A DNA stretch of 64,000 nt from Acetivibrio thermocellus ATCC 27405. GTDB taxonomy: Bacteria; Bacillota; Clostridia; Acetivibrionales; Acetivibrionaceae. Every line of letters starts with the position of its first letter. The stretch's first letter is position 1. The stretch lies in contig NC_009012.1 of NCBI RefSeq assembly GCF_000015865.1, positions 3,031,081 to 3,095,080 on the forward strand, given 5' to 3'. Positions 37,753-49,197 of this stretch are shown here, piece after piece. The position numbers and the translations under genes were made by a program. Below the pieces are notes generated by a model. It made no database searches. It was not told where the DNA came from and was given only the letters and a program-made list of their open reading frames with translations.

Positions 37753-37781
37753 TTGACATGAGCATGTTAATACTATAAAAT
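37753..37781 (+). promoter_or_regulatory. Sigma-A promoter for rpiB
   Basis: Perfect TTGACA at 37753-37758 and TAAAAT at 37776-37781 with a 17-base spacer, 18 bases before the rpiB start codon. Confidence 0.75.
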
Positions 37782-37799
37782 ATATTCGTGGAGGAAAGT

Positions 37800-38249
37800 A
37801 TGAAAATTGGAATTGGAAGCGACCACGGAGGTTACAATTTAAAAAGGGAGATAGCCGATTTTCTAAAAAAAAGAGGTTATGAAGTCATAGACTTTGGAAC
37901 ACACGGAAATGAGTCGGTGGATTATCCGGATTTCGGACTTAAGGTTGCAGAGGCTGTAAAAAGCGGCGAGTGTGACAGGGGTATTGTAATATGCGGTACC
38001 GGACTTGGCATATCAATAGCTGCAAACAAGGTTCCGGGCATCAGAGCTGCCGTATGCACCAACAGTTACATGGCAAGAATGAGCAGGGAACACAATGATG
38101 CCAATATCCTGGCTTTGGGAGAAAGAGTTGTGGGACTTGATCTTGCTTTGGATATTGTTGACACTTGGCTCAAAGCTGAGTTCCAGGGAGGAAGACATGC
38201 CACCAGGGTTGGCAAAATCGGTGAGATTGAAAAAAAATACAGCAAATAG
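37800..38249 (+). CDS. rpiB: Ribose 5-phosphate isomerase B
   Basis: 149 residues; interconverts ribose-5-phosphate and ribulose-5-phosphate (or allose-6-phosphate). GSDHGGYNLK at the N-terminus, the active-site ICGTGLGISIAANKVPGIRAAVC and HNDANILALGERVVG are conserved. The ATG at 37800 follows GGAGGAAAG. First gene of a run into upp, comEB and wall genes. Confidence 0.93.
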   Translation: MKIGIGSDHGGYNLKREIADFLKKRGYEVIDFGTHGNESVDYPDFGLKVAEAVKSGECDRGIVICGTGLGISIAANKVPGIRAAVCTNSYMARMSREHNDANILALGERVVGLDLALDIVDTWLKAEFQGGRHATRVGKIGEIEKKYSK

Positions 38250-38264
38250 GAGAGATAATAATTT

Positions 38265-38894
38265 ATGAATAATGTTTTTGTTATGGATCATCCGTTGATT
38301 CAGCATAAAATATCGCTATTAAGAGATAAAAACACTCAAACAAAAGAATTTCGCGAACTGGTTTCCGAAATATCCATGCTGATGGGCTACGAAGTAACGA
38401 GAAACATGCCGCTAAAGGAGGTTGAGATCGAGACTCCTGTCGGTGTGGCAAGGACAAAGGTTATATCCGGCAAGAAAATGGGTATTGTTCCGATTTTAAG
38501 AGCCGGATTGGGCATGGTTGACGGCATGCTCAAGCTTTTGCCCATGGCGAAAGTGGGACATATTGGGTTGTACAGGGATCCTGAAACCCTTCAGCCGGTG
38601 GAATATTATTGCAAGCTTCCTTGTGATATAGCCGAAAGGGAAATTGTAGTGCTCGATCCGATGCTTGCAACAGGAGGTTCTGCATCTGCTGCAATAAAGT
38701 ATTTAAAAGAGAGAGGCGTAACCAGTATAAAGCTGATGTGTCTCATTGCATCATTGGACGGAATAAAGAAAATAAACGATGAGCACCCTGACGTGTTAAT
38801 ATATTGTGCAGCTGTAGACGATAAATTAAATGAACATGGATATATAATTCCGGGATTGGGAGATGCAGGAGACAGACTTTTCGGCACCAAATAG
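38265..38894 (+). CDS. upp: Uracil phosphoribosyltransferase
   Basis: 209 residues; salvages uracil with PRPP to [16 protein letters not shown], the PRPP loop [15 protein letters not shown] and the uracil-binding C-terminus [17 protein letters not shown] are present. Fifteen bases after rpiB. Confidence 0.95.
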
Positions 38895-38925
38895 GACTTT
38901 GGATGTTAATCGGGGGGAAAAGTTT

Positions 38926-39387
38926 ATGAGGCCGTCCTGGGATGAATATTTTATGGAAATAGTTGAACTTATCAAAACCAGGTCTACGTGTCTTAGACGT
39001 CAGGTGGGTGCTTTGATTGTCAAGGACAAAAGGATTCTTGCAACCGGCTACAACGGTGCGCCGATGGGGTGCAAACACTGCAGCGAGATCGGCTGTCTCA
39101 GGGAGAAACTCAATGTGCCTTCCGGACAGAGGCATGAGCTTTGCAGGGCAATTCACGCGGAGCAAAATGCCATTGTCCAGGCTGCATACTCCGGCACAAG
39201 CGTAAACGGCGGCACGCTGTATGTGACAACCCAGCCCTGTATATTGTGCGCCAAAATGGCTATAAATGCGGGGATAAAAAAGATTGTGTTCAAAGGCGAC
39301 TACCCGGATGAACTGTCCATGGAAATGCTCAAAGAAGCCGGCATCAGAGTTGTAAAGTTTGTGCCCGACTCTAAAATCCAGTGCTGA
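38926..39387 (+). CDS. comEB: dCMP deaminase (ComEB-like)
   Basis: 153 residues; zinc deaminase turning dCMP into dUMP for thymidylate synthesis. Zinc motifs HAEQNAI (HAE) and [10 protein letters not shown] (PCxxC) are clear, plus the allosteric-type N-terminus [11 protein letters not shown]. The ATG at 38926 has a GGGGGG site; an in-frame ATG at 38863 lies inside upp and is unlikely. Confidence 0.92.
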   Translation: MRPSWDEYFMEIVELIKTRSTCLRRQVGALIVKDKRILATGYNGAPMGCKHCSEIGCLREKLNVPSGQRHELCRAIHAEQNAIVQAAYSGTSVNGGTLYVTTQPCILCAKMAINAGIKKIVFKGDYPDELSMEMLKEAGIRVVKFVPDSKIQC

Positions 39388-39468
39388 GTTTGAAAATCGG
39401 ACATAACAAAAGACAAATTCTATACACAAAAGATTAAAGGTATTAACAAAAAAAAGAAGGTGTTGATT

Positions 39469-40599
39469 GTGCTTTATGAATATATAATATTCTTTGCACT
39501 GGCATTTATCGTGTCGTTTTCTTCTACACCGATTGCCAAAAAAATAGCTTTTAGTGTAGGAGCTGTTGACGTGCCGAATGATGCAAGGAGAATACATAAA
39601 AAGCCTGTTGCCAGACTTGGCGGTTTGGCCATATTTACCGGCTTTTTGGTTTCTTTGCTGTTCGGAATTTTAAGTACATATCTCAATATGAAGGGAATTG
39701 TTCCCTCAAGACAGCTTTTCGGAATGCTTATCGGCGCTTTTATTATAGTTGCCGTTGGTATTGTTGATGATATAAAGCAGCTTGGACCAAGACTCAAGTT
39801 AGTTTTTCAAATAATGGCTGCCCTTTCTGTCATATTTATATCAGACATTAGAATTGTGAATATTACCAATCCTTTTGCAGAGGGCGGCACAACCCAGTTT
39901 AATGATTTTGTGTCCTATCCCCTTACTGTTTTGTGGATAGTCGGTGTAACCAATGCAATCAATTTGATTGACGGCCTTGATGGTCTTGCGGCGGGAATAT
40001 CGTCCATATCATACCTTTCTTTGTTCTTTGTTTCACTTATTACGGGTGATACGGCAAGCGCAATGCTTACCGTGGTGCTGGCAGGTGCCACATTGGGATT
40101 TTTGCCCTATAATTTCAATCCTGCAAAGATATTTATGGGAGACACAGGGGCCACATTCCTGGGCTTTACCCTGGCGGTTATTTCCGTGCAAGGTATGCTC
40201 AAATCCTATGCGGCTCTTTCTATTGCCGTGCCATTGCTTGTGCTGGGACTTCCGCTGTTTGACACGATATCCACCATATTCCGCAGGGCTTTGAACAGAA
40301 AGCCTATTATGCAGCCCGACAGGGGACATCTGCATCACAAGCTTATAGACATGGGATACAGTCAGAAGCAGACGGTGCTTGTTATGTATTCGCTTAGCGG
40401 TGCATTGGGACTGAGTGCCATAGTCCTGGCGGACAAAGGCTTTGTCAGCGCCATTATACTTGTAATAACCGTTGCGGCGTTTGTAATCGGCGGCGCGAGA
40501 TACATGCTGGAGATGGATGACGTGGAAATACCTGAAAAGTATAAGCCTAAAGAAGAAATGGTAAGTCCGGTTGTAAATGAAATAAAAGACCAACAGTAG
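39469..40599 (+). CDS. tagO: Undecaprenyl-phosphate GlcNAc-1-phosphate transferase (TagO/WecA family)
   Basis: About 376 residues with some eleven transmembrane helices. The family's acidic motifs are in GIVDDIKQLGPRLK, NAINLIDGLDGLAAG and FMGDTGATFLGF, and the cytosolic loop has HLHHKLIDMGYSQ. It starts wall or secondary polymer synthesis on undecaprenyl phosphate. The GTG at 39469 is best placed for AGAAGG; a GTG at 39460 is possible. Paired with wecB. Confidence 0.9.
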   Translation: MLYEYIIFFALAFIVSFSSTPIAKKIAFSVGAVDVPNDARRIHKKPVARLGGLAIFTGFLVSLLFGILSTYLNMKGIVPSRQLFGMLIGAFIIVAVGIVDDIKQLGPRLKLVFQIMAALSVIFISDIRIVNITNPFAEGGTTQFNDFVSYPLTVLWIVGVTNAINLIDGLDGLAAGISSISYLSLFFVSLITGDTASAMLTVVLAGATLGFLPYNFNPAKIFMGDTGATFLGFTLAVISVQGMLKSYAALSIAVPLLVLGLPLFDTISTIFRRALNRKPIMQPDRGHLHHKLIDMGYSQKQTVLVMYSLSGALGLSAIVLADKGFVSAIILVITVAAFVIGGARYMLEMDDVEIPEKYKPKEEMVSPVVNEIKDQQ

Positions 40600-40618
40600 G
40601 CAACGAGGAGAATAGAAA

Positions 40619-41773
40619 TTGAAAAGACTTAAGGTAATGACTGTTTTTGGCACCAGGCCTGAAGCCATAAAAATGGCGCCTTTGGTTACTGAACTGAAAA
40701 AGTGCGATCAAATTGAGACCGTTGTTTGTGTTACGGCGCAGCACAGGCAAATGCTTGATCAGGTACTGGAAATATTTAATATAAATGCGGATTATGACCT
40801 GGATATAATGAAAGACAAGCAAACATTAATAGATATAACCACACGGGCTTTGGAACGTTTAAGTGTCATACTTGACAAAACAAAGCCCGATATTGTGTTG
40901 GTGCACGGGGATACCACCACCACTTTTGTGGGAAGTCTGGCCGCGTTTTATAAAAAAATCAGCGTGGGACATGTGGAGGCAGGGCTTCGCACCTATGACA
41001 AATACTTTCCCTACCCCGAGGAAATAAACAGGCGTCTTACCGGCGTAATAGCCGACCTTCATTTTGCGCCGACCAGGACCAACAGGGATAATCTTGTGCG
41101 GGAAGGCGTGGATGAAAGCAAAATATATATAACCGGCAACACTGTAATTGACGCACTGAAAACTACGGTGGTGGAAAATTACGATTTTGCAAATGAGGGC
41201 CTTAAAAAACTGGACTTTAAAAAGAGAATTATAACCGTCACGGCGCATAGAAGGGAAAATCTCGGCGAGCCTCTGCACAATATTTGCGAGGCTCTAAAGC
41301 ATATAGCGGATCGGTATGATGACATAGAGATAGTGTACCCCGTTCATCTGAATCCCGCGGTGCAGGAAGTGGCAAAAAAGATTCTCGGAAGCCATGAGAG
41401 GGTGCATTTGATTGATCCTCTGGATGTGCAGGATATGCACAATCTGATGGCAAGGTCATATCTTATAATGACGGATTCCGGAGGGCTTCAGGAAGAAGCA
41501 CCGTCGCTGGGCAAGCCTGTACTGGTATTGAGAAATGAGACGGAAAGACCGGAGGCGGTAAAAGCCGGTACGGTCAAGCTTGCGGGAACTGAAAAAGAGA
41601 ACATTATACGTTTGACTGAGGAACTTTTGGACAACAAAACGGAATATGACAAGATGGCAAAAGCGGTTAACCCTTACGGAGACGGTTTTGCTTCCGAAAG
41701 AATTGTTAAGGCGCTTCTATTTGAGTTTGGATTGTCAAAAACAAAGCCTGAGGGATTTGATGTAAAAATATAA
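40619..41773 (+). CDS. wecB: UDP-N-acetylglucosamine 2-epimerase (non-hydrolysing)
   Basis: 384 residues; interconverts UDP-GlcNAc and UDP-ManNAc for wall teichoic-acid-like or secondary wall polymers. FGTRPEAIKMAPL, HGDTTT, HVEAGLRT, FPYPEEINRR, TAHRRENLG and TDSGGLQEEAPSLGKP are all conserved. TTG start 8 bases after GAGGAG. ManNAc-containing polymers anchor SLH proteins in related bacteria, which fits the SLH protein encoded further on. Confidence 0.95.
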   Translation: MKRLKVMTVFGTRPEAIKMAPLVTELKKCDQIETVVCVTAQHRQMLDQVLEIFNINADYDLDIMKDKQTLIDITTRALERLSVILDKTKPDIVLVHGDTTTTFVGSLAAFYKKISVGHVEAGLRTYDKYFPYPEEINRRLTGVIADLHFAPTRTNRDNLVREGVDESKIYITGNTVIDALKTTVVENYDFANEGLKKLDFKKRIITVTAHRRENLGEPLHNICEALKHIADRYDDIEIVYPVHLNPAVQEVAKKILGSHERVHLIDPLDVQDMHNLMARSYLIMTDSGGLQEEAPSLGKPVLVLRNETERPEAVKAGTVKLAGTEKENIIRLTEELLDNKTEYDKMAKAVNPYGDGFASERIVKALLFEFGLSKTKPEGFDVKI

Positions 41774-41913
41774 ACTGTAGAGGTAAAAAAATAGATTAAA
41801 TTTGTTTAAAATAACTATTGAACAGTAAATAACTCTGTGGTAATATCTTTTTAAACATTGAAGAGATTGCTATTTAATTACAGTTGAATATATTTGTGTA
41901 TATTGTGAGTTTT

Positions 41914-41952
41914 GCCGAAGAAGCCAAAGCTGTGAGCTGTTCGGCCTTTTTT
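41914..41952 (+). terminator. Terminator between wecB and the atp operon
   Basis: GCCGAA (41914-41919) pairs with TTCGGC (41940-41945), with an inner AGC/GCT match, followed by a seven-base T-run. The 298-base gap up to atpB holds this hairpin and then an AT-rich tract presumed to carry the atp promoter. No atpI gene was seen there. Confidence 0.75.
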
Positions 41953-42071
41953 AATATATTTTTTTCATTAGTTTATACTATTAAAGACAAAATATAACGA
42001 CAATAATTAAAGTAAAGACAATAATTAAAAGAAAATAGATAAAAGATGACAAGATAAGAAGGCGAATATGA

Positions 42072-42827
42072 ATGGGAGAGTTTGCAAATGAATTACAGGA
42101 ATTAATAAAGCCAAATAAAATTATCAACTTTTCTGTTTTTGGTTTTGACATGTCCATTACCGATTCTGTGATCATGATGTGGATTGTGATGGCTTTTCTT
42201 ATAATTTTTTCTCTTGTTTTTACAAGAAAGCTCAAAACAATCCCGGAGGGTAAACAAAATGTAGTTGAGGTCATTGTGGAGTTCATATATAACTTTGCGA
42301 AAGATTCCATGGGCCACAACGGGAAGCTGTTTGCTCCGTATATAGGCACGGTTTTGCTGTTTTTGATTGTTTCCAACATGGCAGCTATTTTTAACGTCAT
42401 TCCCTCCAGTGAAGATATTTATCACTGGACAGGAATAGAATATTTCAAGGATTTGAATTTTGCCATAAGGCCCCCTACAAAAGATGTAAACGTAACATTG
42501 ACGCTGGCTTTGATGTCAATGGTTGCGGTGGCTCTGGCCGGAATAAGGGTAAAAAAGGTGTCGGGCTGGCTGAAGAGCTTTTTTGAGCCTGTGCCTTTGA
42601 TGCTTCCTTTTAAGATGCTTGACTATGTGATAAGGCCTGTGTCGCTGTGCTTCCGTATGTTTGGAAATATCCTGGGGGCCGTAATTATTATGGAACTTGT
42701 GTATTTTGCATTCCCGGCTGTTTTACCGGCGTTTTTAAGCATATATTTTGATTTGTTTGACGGTATTCTGCAGGCTTATGTATTTGTATTTCTGACTTCG
42801 ATTTACATGGGTGAAGCGGTTGAGTAA
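42072..42827 (+). CDS. atpB: F1Fo ATP synthase subunit a
   Basis: 251 residues, membrane stator subunit forming the two ion half-channels. The essential Arg lies in CFRMFGNILGAVIIMEL (about residue 194-205), and the C-terminal helix QAYVFVFLTSIYMGEAVE is typical. AGAAGG upstream. First gene of atpBEFHAGDC. Confidence 0.94.
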   Translation: MGEFANELQELIKPNKIINFSVFGFDMSITDSVIMMWIVMAFLIIFSLVFTRKLKTIPEGKQNVVEVIVEFIYNFAKDSMGHNGKLFAPYIGTVLLFLIVSNMAAIFNVIPSSEDIYHWTGIEYFKDLNFAIRPPTKDVNVTLTLALMSMVAVALAGIRVKKVSGWLKSFFEPVPLMLPFKMLDYVIRPVSLCFRMFGNILGAVIIMELVYFAFPAVLPAFLSIYFDLFDGILQAYVFVFLTSIYMGEAVE

Positions 42828-42839
42828 GGAGGTGATTGC

Positions 42840-43061
42840 ATGGCAGGAATAGTGGCAATTTCGGCAAGTTTGTGTGTACTCACAGGAGTGGCTGCTGGAA
42901 TAGGTATAAGCGTGGCAACATCCAAGGCTGTGGATGCTGTGGCAAGACAGCCTGAGGCTGCGGACAAAATAAGAAATATTGTGGTTTTGGGTGCGGCGCT
43001 GGCAGAAGCTACTGCAATATATGGATTTGTAATAGCGCTGTTGATGGTTTTGTTGAAATAA
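42840..43061 (+). CDS. atpE: F1Fo ATP synthase subunit c
   Basis: 73-residue hairpin proteolipid. Helix 1 GVAAGIGISVATSKA, polar loop ARQPEA, helix 2 with the ion-carrying Glu in ALAEATAIYG. The positions that make sodium sites (Gln in helix 1, Ser after the Glu) are Ile and Ala here, which points to protons. A strong AAGGAGGTG ribosome site. Confidence 0.94.
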   Translation: MAGIVAISASLCVLTGVAAGIGISVATSKAVDAVARQPEAADKIRNIVVLGAALAEATAIYGFVIALLMVLLK

Positions 43062-43135
43062 AAAGGAATAAAAAAGCCTGCATGTCAGAAAATTGAGAAG
43101 ACATGAGAAATATAGAAAATATGTGAGATATAAAA

Positions 43136-43165
43136 TGCTGCAAGAGAATTTCGTCTCTTGCAGCA
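43136..43165 (+). promoter_or_regulatory. Perfect intercistronic hairpin between atpE and atpF
   Basis: TGCTGCAAGAGA (43136-43147) and TCTCTTGCAGCA (43154-43165) form a perfect 12-base-pair stem with a 6-base loop. It ends about 9 bases before the GAGAGGTG ribosome site of atpF. No T-run follows, so it is an mRNA structure rather than a terminator. It may protect the 3' end of the highly translated atpE message or lower atpF translation (inference). Confidence 0.85.
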
Positions 43166-43182
43166 AAGAAAGAGAGGTGCAG

Positions 43183-43680
43183 TTGGCTGTGCTTTCGGAA
43201 TTTATACACATTCCCACATTTATTTATACCGCACTGAATCTTGTGATACTTTATTTTATACTAAAAAGGCTCCTTTTCAAGCCGGTGTGGGAGTTTATGG
43301 AGAACAGAAAAAATTCCATTGCAGAATCCATGGAAAAAGCCGAAAAGGGAAAAGCCGAGGCTTTAGAGCTTAAGAACAAATACGAAAGCGAACTTAACGA
43401 AGCATATGCAAAAGCACAAAAGATACTAAAAGAAGCAGAGGAAAAAGCAAAGCAGGAATATGAAAGAATAATCCGGGATGCAAAAAATGAAGCCGAAGCC
43501 TTGAAGTTAAAAGCAAAAGAAGAGATTGAGCGTGAAAAGAATGAGGCTCTCAAAGAAATCAGAAATGAAGTGGTAAGCCTGGCTCTGGAGGCGGCATCAA
43601 AGGTTTTGGAAGCCAATATGGATACCGAAGAAAACAGGAAGCTGGTAAACAGGTTTATTGATGAACAGGGTGTGGCATAA
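43183..43680 (+). CDS. atpF: F1Fo ATP synthase subunit b
   Basis: About 165 residues. One N-terminal membrane helix (FIYTALNLVILYFILKRLLF) is followed by a long, charged helix (KAEALELKNKYE to EREKNEALKEIRNE) that forms the peripheral stalk. The TTG at 43183 or GTG at 43189 is chosen because GAGAGGTG precedes it. An open frame extends to 43093, but it would run through the intercistronic hairpin and add residues not typical of subunit b. Confidence 0.9.
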   Translation: MAVLSEFIHIPTFIYTALNLVILYFILKRLLFKPVWEFMENRKNSIAESMEKAEKGKAEALELKNKYESELNEAYAKAQKILKEAEEKAKQEYERIIRDAKNEAEALKLKAKEEIEREKNEALKEIRNEVVSLALEAASKVLEANMDTEENRKLVNRFIDEQGVA

Positions 43681-43740
43681 GCCACATAAAAAATTTTTGC
43701 CGGGAATAAGATGTGTGTGTTTGCTGGGAAGGTGAAAACA

Positions 43741-44277
43741 ATGCAGCTGGTCAATACCAGGTATGCTGAGGCGTTAATAGATGTGACCGAAGAAAAAAAT
43801 TCAACTGACAAGGTTTTAAATAATCTTGTACAAGTTTTAAAATTGCTTGAAGAAAACCGGGAGTTTTATTCTTTCCTGCTTGATCCTCAGATACAGAAAG
43901 AAAGCAGAAAAGAGGCAATAATAAAAGTATTTGAAGGACGAATTGAACAGGAAGTTGTTAATTTTTTAATGCTTCTTGTGGATAAAGAAAGATTTGAAAA
44001 TATCAGAGGTATAGTGGAAGAGTATTTTAGATTGGCGGATGAAAGAAAAAATATATTGAACATGACAATAATCTCTGCATTTCCTTTGGAGGATGTGCAG
44101 ATTAACAGGATAAAAGAGAAGTATAAAAAACTTTACAACAAGACTGATGTAAAAGCCAAACTTATAATTGACAAGTCTTTAATCGGAGGGGTCAAAATAC
44201 AGATAGGCGACAAGGTTATTGATGATTCAATAAAGGGAAGACTTTTATGTTTAAAAGAAGCATTGTTGCAACGTTAA
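43741..44277 (+). CDS. atpH: F1Fo ATP synthase subunit delta
   Basis: 178 residues; links the peripheral stalk to the top of F1. N-terminal NTRYAEALIDVTEEKN and the C-terminal KLIIDKSLIGGVKIQIGDKVIDDSI are family hallmarks. The ATG at 43741 follows GGAAGGTG; upstream codons to 43711 are open but not supported. Confidence 0.92.
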   Translation: MQLVNTRYAEALIDVTEEKNSTDKVLNNLVQVLKLLEENREFYSFLLDPQIQKESRKEAIIKVFEGRIEQEVVNFLMLLVDKERFENIRGIVEEYFRLADERKNILNMTIISAFPLEDVQINRIKEKYKKLYNKTDVKAKLIIDKSLIGGVKIQIGDKVIDDSIKGRLLCLKEALLQR

Positions 44278-44374
44278 AATGAATTATGTTTGTCAGTGAT
44301 ACTTCAGTTGGTAACGATGCATTATATAAAAGTTTTTTTATTGTTAGTGCAAGGCTTTTGGCTTGGGGTGGTGA

Positions 44375-45898
<1,524 letters not shown>

Positions 45899-45946
45899 CG
45901 GAACTTGAGGATTTTGATTACGTAAATATTGAGACGGTGGTTTAAG

Positions 45947-46834
45947 ATGGCTCATATAAACGAAATAAAGCTCAGAATGAAAAGCATCAGGGAAACCAGA
46001 CAGATTACGAACGCAATGAAGCTGATATCGGCGGCAAAGCTTAAAAAAGCCAAGAAGCAGCTGGAAAAGGCAAGTCCATATTTTGAAAAGGTTAGATCCA
46101 CCATGGCGGATATTCTTCTAAGGAGCGGAAAAATAGAAAACAAGTATTTTCATGCGAGGGACGAAAAAACGGACAAAAAAAAGGCTTATATTGTCATTAC
46201 AGGAGAAAAGGGATTTGCCGGAGGTTACAACCACAATATAATTAAATTTACGGAAGAGTGTCTCAAACAAGACAAAGACCCTTTGTTGTTTGTTGCCGGA
46301 AATGTGGGAAGAAATCACTTTTTAAAGAATAAATACAACGTATATATGGAATTTGACTATCCGGTCCAAAATCCCAGCATATATATGGCGAGGGAAATAA
46401 TGGAGGTTATTCTGGACCTTTTTGACAAAGAGGTTTTTGATGAATTGTATATAATTTACACCCATATGTTTTCCAATATAAAGATGGAACCGTCGATTAT
46501 CAAGCTGCTTCCTTTGGAATTGGATACTTTGAAGGAGAAGCTTCAAATTAATGAAAGTACGGAAAAAATAGTGGACGGATGCATGGAATATGAGCCGGAT
46601 CCTGAATATGTATTCAACGTATTGGTTCGAAAATACATCAAAGGAGTGGTATACGGGGCTTTTGTGGAATCCTTTACCAGTGAGCAAAATTCCAGAATGA
46701 CTGCAATGGATAATGCCACCGCCAATGCAAATGATATGTTAAAGAAGCTGGATCTTTTATACAACAGGGCAAGGCAGTCGAAAATAACCCAAGATATTAC
46801 TGAAATTGTCGGCGGAGCGGAAGCTTTGAAATAA
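45947..46834 (+). CDS. atpG: F1Fo ATP synthase subunit gamma
   Basis: 295 residues; central rotor shaft. N-terminal KLRMKSIRETRQITNAMKLI and C-terminal NSRMTAMDNATANANDML and ARQSKITQDITEIVGGAEAL are conserved. The ATG at 45947 (M-A-H-I-N-E-I) is the family start; six upstream codons are open. Confidence 0.95.
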   Translation: MAHINEIKLRMKSIRETRQITNAMKLISAAKLKKAKKQLEKASPYFEKVRSTMADILLRSGKIENKYFHARDEKTDKKKAYIVITGEKGFAGGYNHNIIKFTEECLKQDKDPLLFVAGNVGRNHFLKNKYNVYMEFDYPVQNPSIYMAREIMEVILDLFDKEVFDELYIIYTHMFSNIKMEPSIIKLLPLELDTLKEKLQINESTEKIVDGCMEYEPDPEYVFNVLVRKYIKGVVYGAFVESFTSEQNSRMTAMDNATANANDMLKKLDLLYNRARQSKITQDITEIVGGAEALK

Positions 46835-46906
46835 AGCAGAAATTTTACTATTTGATAAATTTTGATATGAATAAAATCCGTTTTAGAAAAAGGACGAATG
46901 GAGTGA

Positions 46907-48307
<1,401 letters not shown>

Positions 48308-48319
48308 GGGGGTGCTGTT

Positions 48320-48727
48320 TTGTCGTCGACATTTTATTTGGAAATACTGACACCTGAAAGAAAGTTTTTTTGGGGTGATGTTGAGAGCATTATTGTCAAA
48401 ACCCCTACAGGAGAGATGGGAATATTGAAAGGCCATATTCCTACTGTTGCAGTGATTGACATCGGTTCAATAAAGATCAAGAAAGACGGCAAATGGTTTG
48501 AAGCAGTCCTTAGTGAAGGATTTATGGAAGTAAAGCAGAATCATGTGATTATCCTTGTGGATACGGCCGAATGGCCCGACGAAATAGATGAGAACAGGGC
48601 AAGAGCCGCAAAAGCAAGGGCGGAGGAGAGACTTCAAAGGCGAAGAAGCGAAGCGGAATATATTCAGTCTAAAGCAGCTTTGGCAAGAGCGATGGCACGC
48701 CTTAAAGTTAAGGGAAAATATAATTAG
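48320..48727 (+). CDS. atpC: F1Fo ATP synthase subunit epsilon
   Basis: 135 residues; rotor subunit and inhibitor. N-terminal beta sandwich ([33 protein letters not shown]) and a C-terminal helical hairpin ([16 protein letters not shown]). TTG start after AGGGGGGTG, 12 bases after atpD. Confidence 0.94.
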
Positions 48728-48835
48728 TTTTAATTGGTCTAAAGTAAAATCACAGTGTAAATTATAATTTCCGGAAGCAACAAAAATATAAAGAAATTAC
48801 AATGGTGAACAATACCGACAACAATAAATAATACC

Positions 48836-48870
48836 AAAAAAGAAGCCGTATTTTCCGTGCTTCTTTTTTT
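48836..48870 (+). terminator. Terminator of the atp operon
   Basis: AAAAAAGAAGC and GCTTCTTTTTTT flank a 12-base loop about 110 bases after atpC. The rest of the 470-base gap (48871-49197) shows no gene; it presumably holds the promoter of the next gene. Confidence 0.85.
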
Positions 48871-49197
48871 ATGGATTTGCCAATAACAAGGATTTTTTGT
48901 CCGGCTCGTATTAATTATTTACATTTCAGGCAATAATATCTTTGTGCCCGGTCGAGATTTTCACCGAAGATTCAACATGTGCATAATTTCTGATTTAAAT
49001 TGGGTATAAACTACATAGAATGAAAGAAAGCAGCGACAAATAGCATATTACTGGGGAAAAAATTAAACTTGAAACCAAAGTGAAAATAGTGTAACATTTA
49101 TACAATTATTAAGTAAATAAATGGAATTAAATCGTAGCATCCCGGATGTGGAGTATAAACAAATTTTGAAAATCAGTTGCATGGAAGGTGAATATAT

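Noticed and set aside
38743-39597. 284-codon open frame on the minus strand
   Set aside because: Antisense to upp, comEB and tagO; composition reflects the complement of those genes.
40033-40668. 211-codon open frame on the minus strand
   Set aside because: Antisense to tagO and the wecB start; His/Gln-rich shadow without a start site.
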